From Phialocephala subalpina (taxonomy: Eukaryota; Ascomycota; Leotiomycetes; Helotiales; Mollisiaceae): a stretch of 64,000 bases of DNA. The position numbers and the translations under genes were made by a program. Of this stretch, positions 46,565-56,989 are shown piece by piece. How positions within the stretch are numbered: position 1 is the stretch's first letter; the number at the start of each line of letters is the position of its first letter. The stretch is taken from assembly GCA_900073065.1 (NCBI GenBank), contig FJOG01000056.1, positions 37,220-101,219 on the forward strand, read 5' to 3'. The notes below the pieces were generated by a model. It did not search any database. It had not been told where the DNA came from and saw only the letters and a program-made list of their open reading frames with translations.

Positions 46565-48334
46565 TTATTCTCGGCTGTAAAAAATCTCCATCAGACTCTT
46601 CCTCGGCCTATCTTGCGTCTTCTTCATGGCCGGTTCTTCAAGTTCGTCGTCCTCGACCCCATACCAAGTGCTGTGCTCAGGTAGCATACCATCCATCTCG
46701 TCATAGTCGACATGGACTGTTGCCTTGGCTACTTCTTCTATTCCTAGTCAACATCAGTAACTTGATAATAACATCTAAGCAAGATGAGAACCAACCTTCT
46801 AGTTTCATTTGTAGTGTTTGGGTAATATTTCGAGTCACCTTAAGCTGCTCAGTCTCCAGCATAATGATTGTAACATAAACGTGGAGCCTATACCCTGCAT
46901 GATGTGCACGTATCCGATCTCATTGTCAGCGCAGGTCTTTCTATCAGGAAGAGAGACTAACAGATTGGATTTTCCTGATTCTGATATCATGCGTGACAGA
47001 TATGTAGATGATCTTGTTCAGTAACGCTACAGAAGCTGGTTTGCGGACTAGATACTGCATGTGTTCAAACGCGATAGATATCCATGAATATAGAGTGATA
47101 GAAGAGATAAGAACAGCTCCTATTGGATCAAACCACCATATGGGACGAAGTGCGCCGCTCGTAATCGACATGAAAAACCCAAATGAAGCGACAAGGATGT
47201 CGTTTCGATGTTCAATCTAGTTTCCAATTAGAAATGCACAAGAGGGGATGGGCTGGTGATACCATGAAGATTCTTGTTGCTGGATTTTGCCGAGTGAGAT
47301 AGCAATAGAACAAGATACAGATTTTCAAGATGACTAAAATCTCAGCGTCCTTGGCAACGTATAAAAGATAGTGAGGAAACTACATACTGCCAAATCCGAC
47401 GAACACGAAAGGAACCACGGTCAGATTTCCAGGCATCATATCACTGCCGCCGAGGGTCCGAACGGAGTCAACCTGTGTATTGACGTTAGAGAATCCCACA
47501 AAACAGTGACCTAGGCACTCACGAATATTTGCCAAGTGAGTGCGGATATCAAGCCACAGAAGAGAATAATTCCGACCGCCTCGATACGTTTTCGTGCCTG
47601 GTAGGCGTAGATGAGCACCGGTCCAAAGCACAGGCCTATGAGAAGGCAAATGAAATTGAACAGACGCACAATTGGAGATCTTTGAGTGCCAGATTCAGAG
47701 GAGAGTTGATAAGTGCAAAGCATAACCGCGGAGCAGACTAAGTTTACCTGTTCATGTGATTAGATTCATCGGGGTTGGTTTTATAAATGGGCAAACTAAC
47801 AAACGAAGCCGCCGTGATTGCTTGTAATGACAAAGATCCGGTGGAAGTAGAAGCGTAAAGATAGACGAACACGAGGCAGAGGTCGCACCCAAAGCTTGCG
47901 TGGATCGCGAGTTTGGCTCTTCCAGCATCCCGGAAAGTATCCTCGATTTCGAGTCGCTCCTTGTCATCATTTCCTAGAAAGGCATCGAGAAGCACATTCT
48001 GGCGATTGTAATACTTCTTGACTCTACTGTATTTTGGCTTGGATGCTGGCCGTGCTGTGTGCTGCGGGGAAGTGTTTGAAGTGTTTGGTTGTTGGTCCAC
48101 AACAGAGGTATGTGATGAGCTCGAATTTTGGGGAATGAATAACGATGCATCCGCAGTAACATCAGGCGATTTAAGACCAATATCATCCTCATTATCCTCT
48201 TCAAGGTCCGAAATTGCTCGAAAGTCTCCACGCTGAGGTGTTGGTGGCGGAGAAGACTCGTAATCCGAGCTCTCTGCACACTCTAAGCTCACGAGACTGA
48301 GATTAGCAGTGGGAGCCAAGTCAATCTTTTCCAT
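46565..48334 (-). CDS. cation diffusion facilitator (CDF) family protein, divergent
   Basis: This is a zinc/manganese-efflux type membrane protein. ATG 48334 opens an acidic, Ser-rich N-tail, then VKKYYNRQNVLLDAFLGNDD, typical of the fungal CDF subfamily. TM2 spans an intron: ITAASF|VNLVCSAVMLCT; then RKRIEAVGIILFCGLISALT, HRNDILVASFGFFMS, WWFDPIGAVLISSITLYSW, LLNKIIYISVTHDIRIRKIQ and the cytosolic domain LKVTRNITQTLQMKLEG and ATVHVDYDEMD. The gene ends at TAA 46565-46567 after a Lys/Asp-rich tail. Six or so introns are needed. Both TM2 aspartates that bind metal in this family are replaced (Ala and Asn), so transport may be lost. No stops were seen. Confidence 0.75.
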
Positions 48335-48769
48335 GGAAAGATTGTTGGTTTTAAGTTCCTGGAATATTTGAGGTGAGTATGATGAGGAAAATCGCACCGA
48401 GCAAGCACGATCGCAGCGAGCTGCAGCGTGTTCAATGTCTCGATGTCCGTCGAGGCAAGCACACCTCGACTCCATATCAACGAGTGATATTGGTAGGGGT
48501 CAGAATTGCTTGGACCGAAGAAATTTCCATAAATGATAACATGAAGCATAACCAAGAGAAGACGCAGGATTGCCACTGGCCGACGCGAAAGATCGGATGG
48601 GGGTTCAATAACCGCATCTCAGAAGGAAATGAATGAGAGATTCTTATACTCCAAAATATCCATCCATGGATCATCTGGCAGATACCCAGTTCAACAAAGT
48701 TCGATGCTCATATTATGATTAAGACCGTTTCGTGCTACTTTGAAACCGCAACTCGCTGCCAGTAATATC

Positions 48770-49500
48770 GCGTTGCCAAGAATCATGTTGCTGGAGATCC
48801 TTTCGACTTTTCACTTCTCAAGAAAATTGCTTGGCACGGCATTGGGCCCTCGCCTCAATTTAAGAGATTCGAGCTTTGCCAAGAGTCGCGCACACAAATA
48901 TGCTCTGAAACAATGCACGTCGAGAAGGGAATCGTCAATAGCATTGATGCCAAGACAAATCGCAAGGACATTTCCTTGACCTGAACCGATAGTTCCATCG
49001 CAACAAGGAAGCATAATAAGCATAAGCCATGGCAGTTTAAGGCCGGGAGTTACAGCACGATTGATGCCCATCTGCCGAATAGAAACATATGGGGAGGCGT
49101 ACGTTTGTTGCTTGTGAAGAAGCACCCTCTGACTCTAAATGTTCTAGATCTGTACTCACGAACACGCCAAGCTCGATTTGCCCCTGCAGCAAATCGCTGA
49201 ACGACCGTTCACTGAATGTCGCTCATCTTGGCATTCCATCCTCCATTCAATGCGGAGCAGTACATCGTGACAAATCAACAAAGAAAGCGGTTTGTGATCG
49301 ATTACCGAAGACAAGTTGGGGACATCTTCTTTTCCTCGGCTGATCGAGAGTAAGTAAATACAACACCAAGGACTCAGCATCTTTATGTTCCAGATACCAC
49401 CACATACTAATAGCCTCGAAAATAGCACTAACGACAAGGACGAAGGAACCAATTGAGACACCCAAGAATAAACTTATGTCCTCCGCATCAGGAACATCTC
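48770..49500 (-). pseudogene. decayed polytopic membrane-protein gene
   Basis: An upstream exon reads DAEDISLFLGVSIGSFVLVV and MWWYLEHKDAESL. After a GT..AG intron one frame continues through SALNGGWNAKMSDIQ, VVQRFAAGANRAWRV, TPPHMFLFGRWASIVL, LCLLCFLVAMELS and LRFVLASMLLTIPFSTCIV. The frame is interrupted by TAA at 49302-49304, TGA at 49275-49277 and 49209-49211, TAA at 49050-49052, and TGA at 48855-48857 and 48783-48785. All six could arise from CAA or CGA by C-to-T change. Several hydrophobic helices are visible. I do not recognise the family. It lies directly upstream of the CDF gene on the same strand. Confidence 0.6.
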
Positions 49501-50432
49501 TAGAAGGACCATCCTCGGACGAAATGTTTGGCTAGATATCAAGTTGCGGAGCCCCAATATTCTCGGTAGTCAAAATACAGTTGCATCTAATGGGTGTCGC
49601 ACGGACTGTGCACAAACGCCAGGACCGGGCGTGCATCAGAAATCTTCCGCTGCGTGACGCGTCCTGGCATGGGCTGCTGGGGCTGTGTCTCGTGAACGGC
49701 ATGCTTCCATAATGCTTATAATACTTAAGCTGCCAAGTCCCCGTCGACTCTTGGGTTTCCCTTCGATTGTTAATCTTCCGAGATGCTTGACAAGCCAAGC
49801 TTTCTTGACTACAACCAAGCTTCACGGGTTCTCCGCGTGTTGGGAGACTTAGTGAAGAGACTCATGAAAATGTTCAGAAATCATTCTCAAAGGTCTGACA
49901 TACCTGCCATGAGAGCAGAGTAGAGCTGGAGGTAGGAATCTGAGAGTAGACTGTTTATCAGGTAAGTGATTTGTAGCTGACAGAATATTCGCATTTGCCT
50001 CTGTTTCTGATATATCCTGCATCAAGTGATATATTCGACCATCATAATTTCCAAGACAATCTCAGAGTTGTTCTAATTTCAGTCAATTTCATTCATGCTG
50101 AAATTGGGTAATGACAAATGAGAAGTCGAGCCAATGTTCAAAGTACTTGCCGCGTACCATTATCCAATGCCAATCTTCCATTGGCACGATGATCTTGTTT
50201 TTGGCCAGGAAGAATATCACGTTCTTCAAACGCATCACGGCTGAAAACTGCTTATCCATGCTTCAGAGAAGTGGAACCTCTTCTGTCTAGAAGAATCTGA
50301 TGATGGCTCAGAAATGGTTATATGAGCCGATGGTTTTCCTCCACATCTGTGGAAATCTGTCTGTTTGTTTCATCAAGGTACTCTTTTCTGTTTTTCTTGG
50401 TCGACAGTGTGCGGGCACACTTTTAATTCATA
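49501..50432. promoter_or_regulatory. divergent intergenic region upstream of the ZIP gene
   Basis: No gene was recognised. The region contains the promoter of the ZIP gene on the right and the 5' side of the decayed membrane gene on the left. Confidence 0.4.
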
Positions 50433-51986
50433 ATGGCCGAAGAAATGACTTCAACGAAGCCACAATGTGGAGGTGGCGGCGCAAAACAGGATGATTACGA
50501 TTTGCCACTTCATGTGGCTGCTTTGTGTAGGTTCTCAGAAGGGGAAGGTCTTGAAAGATAGACCACGAGCTGACCATGAGACAGTCCTGGTCCTGTTAAA
50601 GAGCATTGGAGGTATGCTTCTTATTAAAAGATGCTCTACACTATCAGTTCTAACATCCAATTCAGGAGCTGGATTCCCGGTAGTGGCCAAGCGAGTTAGC
50701 TGGCTGAAGATCCCCCCTAAGATATTCTTCTTTTGCAAGCACTTCGGCACTGGTGTCTTGATCGCTACAGCTTTTGTTCATGTAAGACATGACCCCCACA
50801 CACCATAGAAACTTGCTGACAGTCCTAGCTCATCCCGACAGCCTTCCAATCTCTCAATGATCCATGCCTGCCTGATCTTCTGACCGTTCAATACCCCGCT
50901 ATGCCTGGTGTCATTATGATGGCTTCTCTATTCTCCCTTTCGTCATCGAGATGGTTCTCAAGTCTAAGACTGGTGGTCACTCACATGGCGATCCAACTGG
51001 AGAAGGTCTCTCTGGACAAGGTACTCCACCAGGAATATCTGTTCTTCCAAGGGATAGGGGTCGACCAACTATGAGGGATGACATTTACCCGGACGAGAAA
51101 GACGCCGCATTTGCAAGGTCAGCATTTCCCCAAACTTATCATGGGAGTGGTTTCTGACTCTAATAGGGATGATGAAGTTGACTCACGCCCCGTAACACCA
51201 AGCGACATCGATCTTTACGGTCTTCCGTCTGAGATGCCGCCATGGTTTCAAGTGTTCTTTGCACGCTACATTTGACAGCGCGAAGAGATGAAGAGTATGA
51301 TCATGTCATACGCCCCTCAGTCCGAGTCCGGGCAATTGTATGTCGATCCTGATCAAAACACAGTCCCTGCAGAGTCATACATCGATGAAGCGACATTCAA
51401 AAAGATGTCCCTCAACATCACGCTTTTAGAAGGTGGTATCCTTTTCCACTCCGTCTTCGTCGGTATGACTATATCCATCACTACAGATGGTTTCATCATT
51501 CTCCTCATTGCCATTCTGTTCCATCAATTCTTCGAAGGTCTTGGCCTCGGCTCTCGCATTGCAGCCGTGCCATACCCGAAAGGAGCTGCAAGACCTTGGA
51601 TTCTTGTCGTAGCATTTGGTACCACTGCGCCTATTGGACAGGCGATTGGATTGATTGCAAGAAATAGCTACGATCCTCAAAGTGCATTTGCACTGATCAT
51701 TGTGGGAGTGTTCAATGCCATGTGAGTCTATGACATGATCTGCAAAAAGGACCTGGCTGACCATGACGCGAAAGTTCATCCGGGCTTCTGATTTATGCAG
51801 CCACAGTGGATCTACTAGCTGAGGATTTTTTTGTCTGATGAGGCTCAGCATTTGATGACCAAGAAGATGAAGATTTGGGCATTCACTTTTGTGATGATGG
51901 GAGGTGAGTTTTCTGGAGAATTTCGTTGACAATGTCCCTGACGTATTCATAGCTGCGGGTATATCAATCGTGGGAGCATTTGCATG
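50433..51986 (+). pseudogene. ZIP-family zinc/iron transporter, interrupted
   Basis: From ATG 50433: MAEEMTSTKPQCGGGGAKQD, then DYDLPLHVAALFLVLLKSIG across an intron, GAGFPVVAKRVSWLKIPPK, FFFCKHFGTGVLIATAFVH, LIPTAFQSLNDPCLPDLL, a His-containing loop (GHSHGDPTGEG), LNITLLEGGILFHSVFVGM (TM4 metal site), LFHQFFEGLGLGSRIAAV (TM5 His-x-x-x-Glu) and a C-terminus ending GAFA at TGA 51984-51986. The ZIP signature residues are present. As given, it is broken three times: a missing base in the T run at 50938-50940, an in-frame TGA at 51273-51275 (R-Y-I-stop-Q-R) and an extra base in the seven-T run at 51826-51832. The T-run faults may be sequencing errors; the TGA fits CGA to TGA. Otherwise it would import zinc at the plasma membrane. 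Confidence 0.85.
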
Positions 51987-52145
51987 ATCCGTCAAAGGAA
52001 GGTCGATCGCGGTAGTGGGTCAAATTGAGACGGCGTCGTGGAAACATCGATCGGGTCGGTCGTCTCGCTTAGTTCAATAGGGGAGGGATTTGCACAGCCG
52101 TCAGATCTGCGCGCAGCGCAGATTATGACATTATAAGATGGCAAA
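51987..52145. other. 3' flank of the ZIP gene
   Basis: Short stretch up to the tRNA-like copy; nothing was seen. Confidence 0.5.
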
Positions 52146-52228
52146 GGCTTGATAGTTCAGTGGCAGAATTCATGCTTTGGGATGTTATCTCGACTGTATG
52201 AGGTCCTGGGTTTATCCCCAGTCAAGCG
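52146..52228 (+). pseudogene. tRNA-Pro(TGG) pseudogene
   Basis: This is a near-identical copy of the tRNA-Pro at 52912-52995, in opposite orientation, including the same 13-nt intron. The T-loop reads TTTATC instead of TTCAATC (one base short and without the conserved C), which destroys the B box, and the last acceptor base is G so it cannot pair with the first G. The 5' flank ATAAGATGGCAAA is shared with the other copy; the 3' flank is not. Confidence 0.8.
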
Positions 52229-52911
52229 TAGTTCAAGTACCTAGGTGTGGGAACGATTTGACTATGAATGGCCCCAGGAAACATTGAAAGGAATATTGTA
52301 GGACTTATTTGAATGACAGGAAGTGACCGTCGGTGTGGAATGCTTCAATCAAGATGCGATGGAGCGCTGATTGAACGATAGCACCAGCATACGTTCAGCG
52401 GTAGGACGTTCCGGCGTGTTCGATATCCCAGCCTAGATTGAACAATCAAGGAGGCAAAACTAAGGTGAAATTATACATGCTATAAGACCTTCAGAAACTC
52501 GCCAACAAAATTGTCTTTGCTTAAAAAATGGGCCGTGAAAGTCCAAGCAGGGCTGGGAGATTGAAGAAGCTAGGACGTACGCTGGACGGTGACGCTGTTT
52601 GGTTTGCAAGCGTTCAATGTCCTTTTGGCCTTACAACGAAATCGTCGCAGGTTGGTGATAGTAGCTGGGAAAAATAAGATCTCAATCTGGTTGTTTCATT
52701 TCTCCACGGCCGACCAGTTGCACGCGCCCGAACGCTCGCTTAAAAGGGAGTTGGAGCCTGAGGCATAGAATAGCACGTTTCAGGCAACCAACGCTAGTTC
52801 TCGCTTAGTAATACCTCAGTTCTGCGCTCGAAAACCGAGATCTCGACTGTCGTGCAGCTTTTGAGGACAAAAAGAATTGCTCCTGCCATTGTTGGAAGGC
52901 AGAAAATGGAG
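52229..52911. other. spacer between the two tRNA-Pro copies
   Basis: This is 680 bp without a recognised gene. Near 52385-52435 a D-arm-like GTTCAGCGGTAGGAC is followed closely by a T-arm-like GTTCGATATCCC, with no anticodon arm between them; it is a possible tRNA scrap. Confidence 0.4.
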
Positions 52912-52995
52912 GGCTTGACTGGGGATTGAACCCAGGACCTCATACAGTCGAGATAACATCCCAAAGCATGAATTCTGCCACTGAACTATCAAGCC
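52912..52995 (-). tRNA. tRNA-Pro (anticodon TGG) with 13-nt intron
   Basis: The 84-nt sequence folds as: acceptor GGCTTGA/TCAAGCC (7 pairs), D-arm GTTC...GAAT, anticodon stem CATGC/GTATG with loop TTTGGG + T, variable loop AGGTC, T-arm CTGGG-TTCAATC-CCCAG. The anticodon is TGG (proline), and 13 nt (ATGTTATCTCGAC) sit one base after it, the usual place for nuclear tRNA introns. The B box GGTTCAATCC is intact. All stems pair fully apart from G-U wobbles. Confidence 0.92.
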
Positions 52996-53989
52996 TTTGC
53001 CATCTTATTGGCTGAAATTTTTCTTATTTAAGCTTATACTAGCATTTCGCTACTCATGGCGCTAAAAGTGATCCTGACAAATGGGATTCATGCAGACATC
53101 GGGCCGCTTCGACGCCGGGTAATCTCGATACACGATCTCAAACACAGAACTTGATCCAATCTGTTTCCATCGCCAACTTATATCAGCTCACAATTATTCC
53201 ATGTTACTTGCACAACTCAAAGTGAAATAGGCTAATCACAAGTCAAGTATGTTGCAAGAATGTTCGCGATGATGATCGGAACGGATTGACCATCACCAAA
53301 TGAAAGTCCCTCGACGACGGGGACAATTACAGCCAGGAAGTGGTTATATTTACCCCTTTCGCATTTTCATCTGGGACTATTCAGCAAGAGCTTTTCCCTT
53401 GCTGACAATTTTGTATTGTTTTCGAATTTCGCATTGTTGTACGTACACCCGACACGTGGAAGATCCTTCCAAATTGGAAGATGTTTGCCTTTGACCAAGT
53501 TCTCCCCGTTCGGTTACTGAATGATGTGTCTGCAGCTTTTTGATTTGTTATCATGGAGTCAGGAGAAACAAAAGTCCGAGGAATTATGCTCGTGAAAGCA
53601 TCATCTGATTCTTCCAAAGTCCTCGAGTTTGATGCTAACGCAACTTCCGGATTAGCTTGCCAAATGACGTTTCCTATGCCAAAGGGGATGTTTGAGTCAT
53701 TGGCTTCAAGTGCGTGAATGACCATTCCAATCTCATGCGTTATGTCAGCTATGTCTTGGGCCGGATGGACGCAAGTACTGTTTTAAAACTTTCCGCTTGA
53801 CTTGGACTTTGCACAGGATAGCCATCTACGTCTACCTTGTGGGTAGGACTTTAAACAGTGAATTCGATCGCTTCACAGGAACAAGGGCATCTAGCAATGT
53901 TGGCAGATTGAAAATACTGCTTGTGCAACACGCAAGTTATTCGTGTCCAAATCGCAGCTTCCCAAGCTGACTACTCGACGTCTTGATCT
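52996..53989. other. intergenic region, no gene recognised
   Basis: This is 1 kb with weak frames on both strands. The right part may hold the unrecognisable 5' half of the decayed DUF2235 gene. Confidence 0.4.
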
Positions 53990-55140
53990 CACAAAGCAGG
54001 ACACTGCTTTGCTGGCGACTACCAAACTTCATCAATCAAGAAGGACGGTGCCAAGGCTTGGGCTTTCCTGCAGAGTTTCAAAGACGCCTTCTGGCGAGGC
54101 GAGATCGCAGTGCACTCCCTCGCCCTACTCAACTGCGTTAATAGCGTCACCTATTTTGGTAATTCTTTCTCTTTCGCTTCTTAGCTGTATCTGAAAGTGT
54201 CTCTTGCAAAATACATTCGCTACGCAGACTCAATTCATTAACGTCGGGTCGCCTTAAAGCTTGCGGTGCTGTGGTTCGATGTCGCTAAATCCTCTACAGA
54301 TGATGTAGAAGAGGTTTATTTTGCAGGAAACCATGGAGACGTTGGGGGTGGTTGGAGCTATGCACCGGAACTGACGGGGCCAGTTCCAGCATATAGCAGT
54401 AAGAGGGGTGCATTGAAAGTTTTGCTGTCTGATGTTTCCCTGGGTTGGATGATCATGCTTTGGATGAAACCGTGAAATTCTGAGTTTGAAAAATTGGGCC
54501 TGGGGCTAATTACTCACAGGACGAGGAGAAAAACATCCTGATGTGGAGGCAAGATCCGGTGGAGCTGGTCTACAAATAATACTCGCAGCTGACTACCGTT
54601 TTTGGGGACGCGACTTTGGTCAAGCAACTTTTTCGAGAAAATCCCAAGGCTGACAATGCAAAGATTACTGATGCTGCTGCTGACCTAGAGCTATGAGAAC
54701 AATCTTTCATGATCCTCTCAAAATTAGTCGTGGCACGACTTGGGTGACGGCTTGGCTGTGGTGGATCGTAGGTAAAAATCACCTTGGCTTCCCTTTGACG
54801 GACATGGATGCTAATTCTTCGAGAGAAATCCTTCCCATTGTCTCTTACTTCGACCTCGACAAGCACGACAAATGGGTGGCTCGAGCCTGGAAACCAAAGA
54901 TGGGGAGAATGAGAAAGATCCCCGCAACGTGTGCGATAACCAACCTCCCAAACCACTCAAACACCAGATGGAAAGCCCCGAAACGTACTTTCACGGTAAT
55001 GTCGTTGAAGGTCGCCGGTGTAATACTTGAGGATGAGATGTCTAGGTCAGGCAACGTCTCAGCGACGTGGAGTCCCTTCGGTCTGTTCATTGGCGGAACG
55101 GGCACATCTAGCTATCGCAGGATTGAGGTTGTCATGTTTT
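53990..55140 (+). pseudogene. DUF2235 (Tle1-like hydrolase domain) gene remnant
   Basis: The segment CFAGDYQTSSIKKDGAKAWA is followed by FLQSFKDAFWRGEIAVHSLA and LLNCVNSVTYFG, then after an intron VLWFDVAKSSTDDVEEVYFA and GNHGDVGGGW. The last is the strongest signature of the DUF2235 alpha/beta-hydrolase family (x-G-x-H-x-D-V-G-G-G-x). Further downstream are GRGTTWVTAWLWWIV and KHDKWVARAWKPKMGRMRKI. A TAA at 54239-54241 interrupts the frame between ADSIH and RRVALKLA and fits CAA to TAA; additional frame changes occur after 54475. The N-terminal nucleophile region was not found. The gene therefore appears dead. Fungal members have no settled role. Confidence 0.6.
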
Positions 55141-55257
55141 GATTCGTGTGTGTTTGGCTGCGATACTTTAACCGTCGGTAAAAAGTTTCGTCAAGAGGAC
55201 TTATAATCTGTTTACTTTTATATTCATACTCTCACTGATAATCTTTCAATTATATAT
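55141..55257. other. short convergent spacer
   Basis: 3' ends of two decayed genes meet here; nothing else was seen. Confidence 0.4.
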
Positions 55258-56271
55258 TCACCCCTTCCTCGAAGCCACAGCCTCGTCTGCAAGAGCAATT
55301 ATCAAACCCACCCTCTCTACCTGATCTTTCGCAATCCCTTCAGTACTCATCCCGTCATTCCTGCTCGTAACTATTTCTCCATACCGCACCCTCGTATTCT
55401 TCAACCTCGTAACCATCTCCCCAGCTGTCGCATTCCCATCAAACCCTTTCATAAACGGGGCATCAAACACCTTCGCCACCTCCAAAGGACTCATCGAGAA
55501 ATCTCTCTCCAACTCCCACCAACCCCAATACAACGAATACAATGCCACAGTCCCAACAATACTCAAGACCGCAGCGCAAATCATATACGGATACCTCGTA
55601 AAATAAATCGCTTAATCTTGAAACCCTTCGTAGAACACTTTCTGGATGTTATCGGTATCATTTGGATGTTCCCATGCAATTTAAAGGGAGGCACGAGAAG
55701 CAGTCTCTTGGATGTTGTAGATCATGTCGAACATGGGGTCTTGCCAGCTGTATTTGTCGCCGGGAGAGGTGATGCCGTCGTTGGTGGTTAGGTATTCGTT
55801 TGAGGTGGTGCCAGAAAATTTCCAGAAACTGGTGTTTGGGGGACGGAGAATATGTAATTAGTCGGCGTTTTAAGCGTAGGTGTAGTCTGCTGCGTATTGG
55901 AAGCCACCGATTATGGTATTAATGGGATGGTCGTTGAATGGTCTTGTCAGATTTCTGGGTTTAAGTGTTAGCTTTGAATTTACCATTAGAAGTTGATGGG
56001 GAGAAAAGCAGGGTAGCTGATTAAAGACTCACATTGGCACAAAATCGGAGCAATCCCCTCCAAGACTTAGCTGATCGGAAGCAAGGATGACTCGATCCGA
56101 TCTAACTACCACGGGATAGGACATAATACCACTTTGAAGCTTGCATATATGAGTTCTGATATTTGGGTAGAAGCGGAAAGTGGCGTTGAGCCTTATGAGG
56201 CCATACTGCTGATCCAGCGGGGCAGTACTATCTTGACCAGCAGGAAGCACAATACTGGTCTCTGTGTTCAA
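55258..56271 (-). pseudogene. decayed fungal membrane-protein gene with four ochre codons
   Basis: Exon 1 reads YGLIRLNATFRFYPNIRTHI, CKLQSGIMSYPVVV and LSLGGDCSDFVPM. After an intron (about 55956-56031) a single frame gives NLTRPFNDHPINTIIGGF, SFWKFSGTTSNEYLTTNDG, SWQDPMFDMIYNIQETASR, a membrane helix MICAAVLSIVGTVALYSLYW and GWWELERDFSMSPLEVAKVF, ending at 55258. TAA codons at 55870-55872, 55858-55860, 55681-55683 and 55612-55614 interrupt it, all in the same frame with no indel. Each fits a CAA (Gln) codon changed to TAA. The layout (large extracellular part, one C-terminal helix, WGWWEL motif) matches a common fungal membrane-protein family of unknown function. Confidence 0.75.
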
Positions 56272-56989
56272 AGCGTTATATGTTCCAACTTGTAAGGTGC
56301 CGCTGATCGTTGGAATGAAAGGAATGGATGTGTTCGTCTGTTAGTAGTCTTACACGACTTCTTTTCTTCTCTTTCTTCCAACGCCGATTAGTAAGCCTGG
56401 CTGCTTCAACTCAGGCGCTAATCACCCTCGGCTCAGGCAGCTCGCCTGAGCTACTTGAGTGGTCCCTGAGTAGAACAGTCCAACTATCTACTCACGTCTT
56501 TGATATCTTAAGGAAAGCGTATCGTCATCTTGTTTAAAGTTGCGTGTTAATGGCCTAAAAATAAAGGGAGCCAGGAAAGGCAACCCTAAGGATAGGTAAT
56601 TGTTGGTGGCCTGAAAACGGCCTATATTAATCGTTTGTAGTACGAATACTAATTGTGATCGATCAATTATATTTACGACGTGTAATAAAACTTTACATTT
56701 AAACTTATTTTGATGTAACCAGTAATACTTAATCTATATTAAAATAGTAAGTAGTGAGTCGTTCTAGATTACTTTATTTAAGAAGAAAGAGAAAAAAGCA
56801 AAAGATAGAATTGGAAAAGAGAGTAAGCCTAGAGGGGAAGACTTATTTCCTACCAAGGAAGAGAATAACCCCTAAGGTACACAAGAATCCAAATATCTCC
56901 AGAAGGCACTCATCTCCTATTTCAACCCGCGATTAATCAGAAAAATGTAGAAGAACGGTAGCGAAAGCTTACGCTCTAAGAAACTACTA
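56272..56989. other. AT-rich intergenic region
   Basis: This is AT-rich from about 56530 to 56990 with no recognised gene. A Lys/Arg-rich frame at 56754-56936 is not convincing. Confidence 0.4.

Noticed and set aside
48289..48576. 95-codon minus-strand frame overlapping the CDF start
   Set aside because: Part of it is the CDF N-terminus in another frame; hydrophobic residues alone do not support a gene.
52385..52435. tRNA-like fragment with D-arm and T-arm motifs
   Set aside because: The anticodon arm is missing, so it is at best a scrap; not called as a gene.
56754..56936. Lys/Arg-rich 60-codon frame
   Set aside because: Basic composition follows from purine-rich DNA in a decayed region; no motif.
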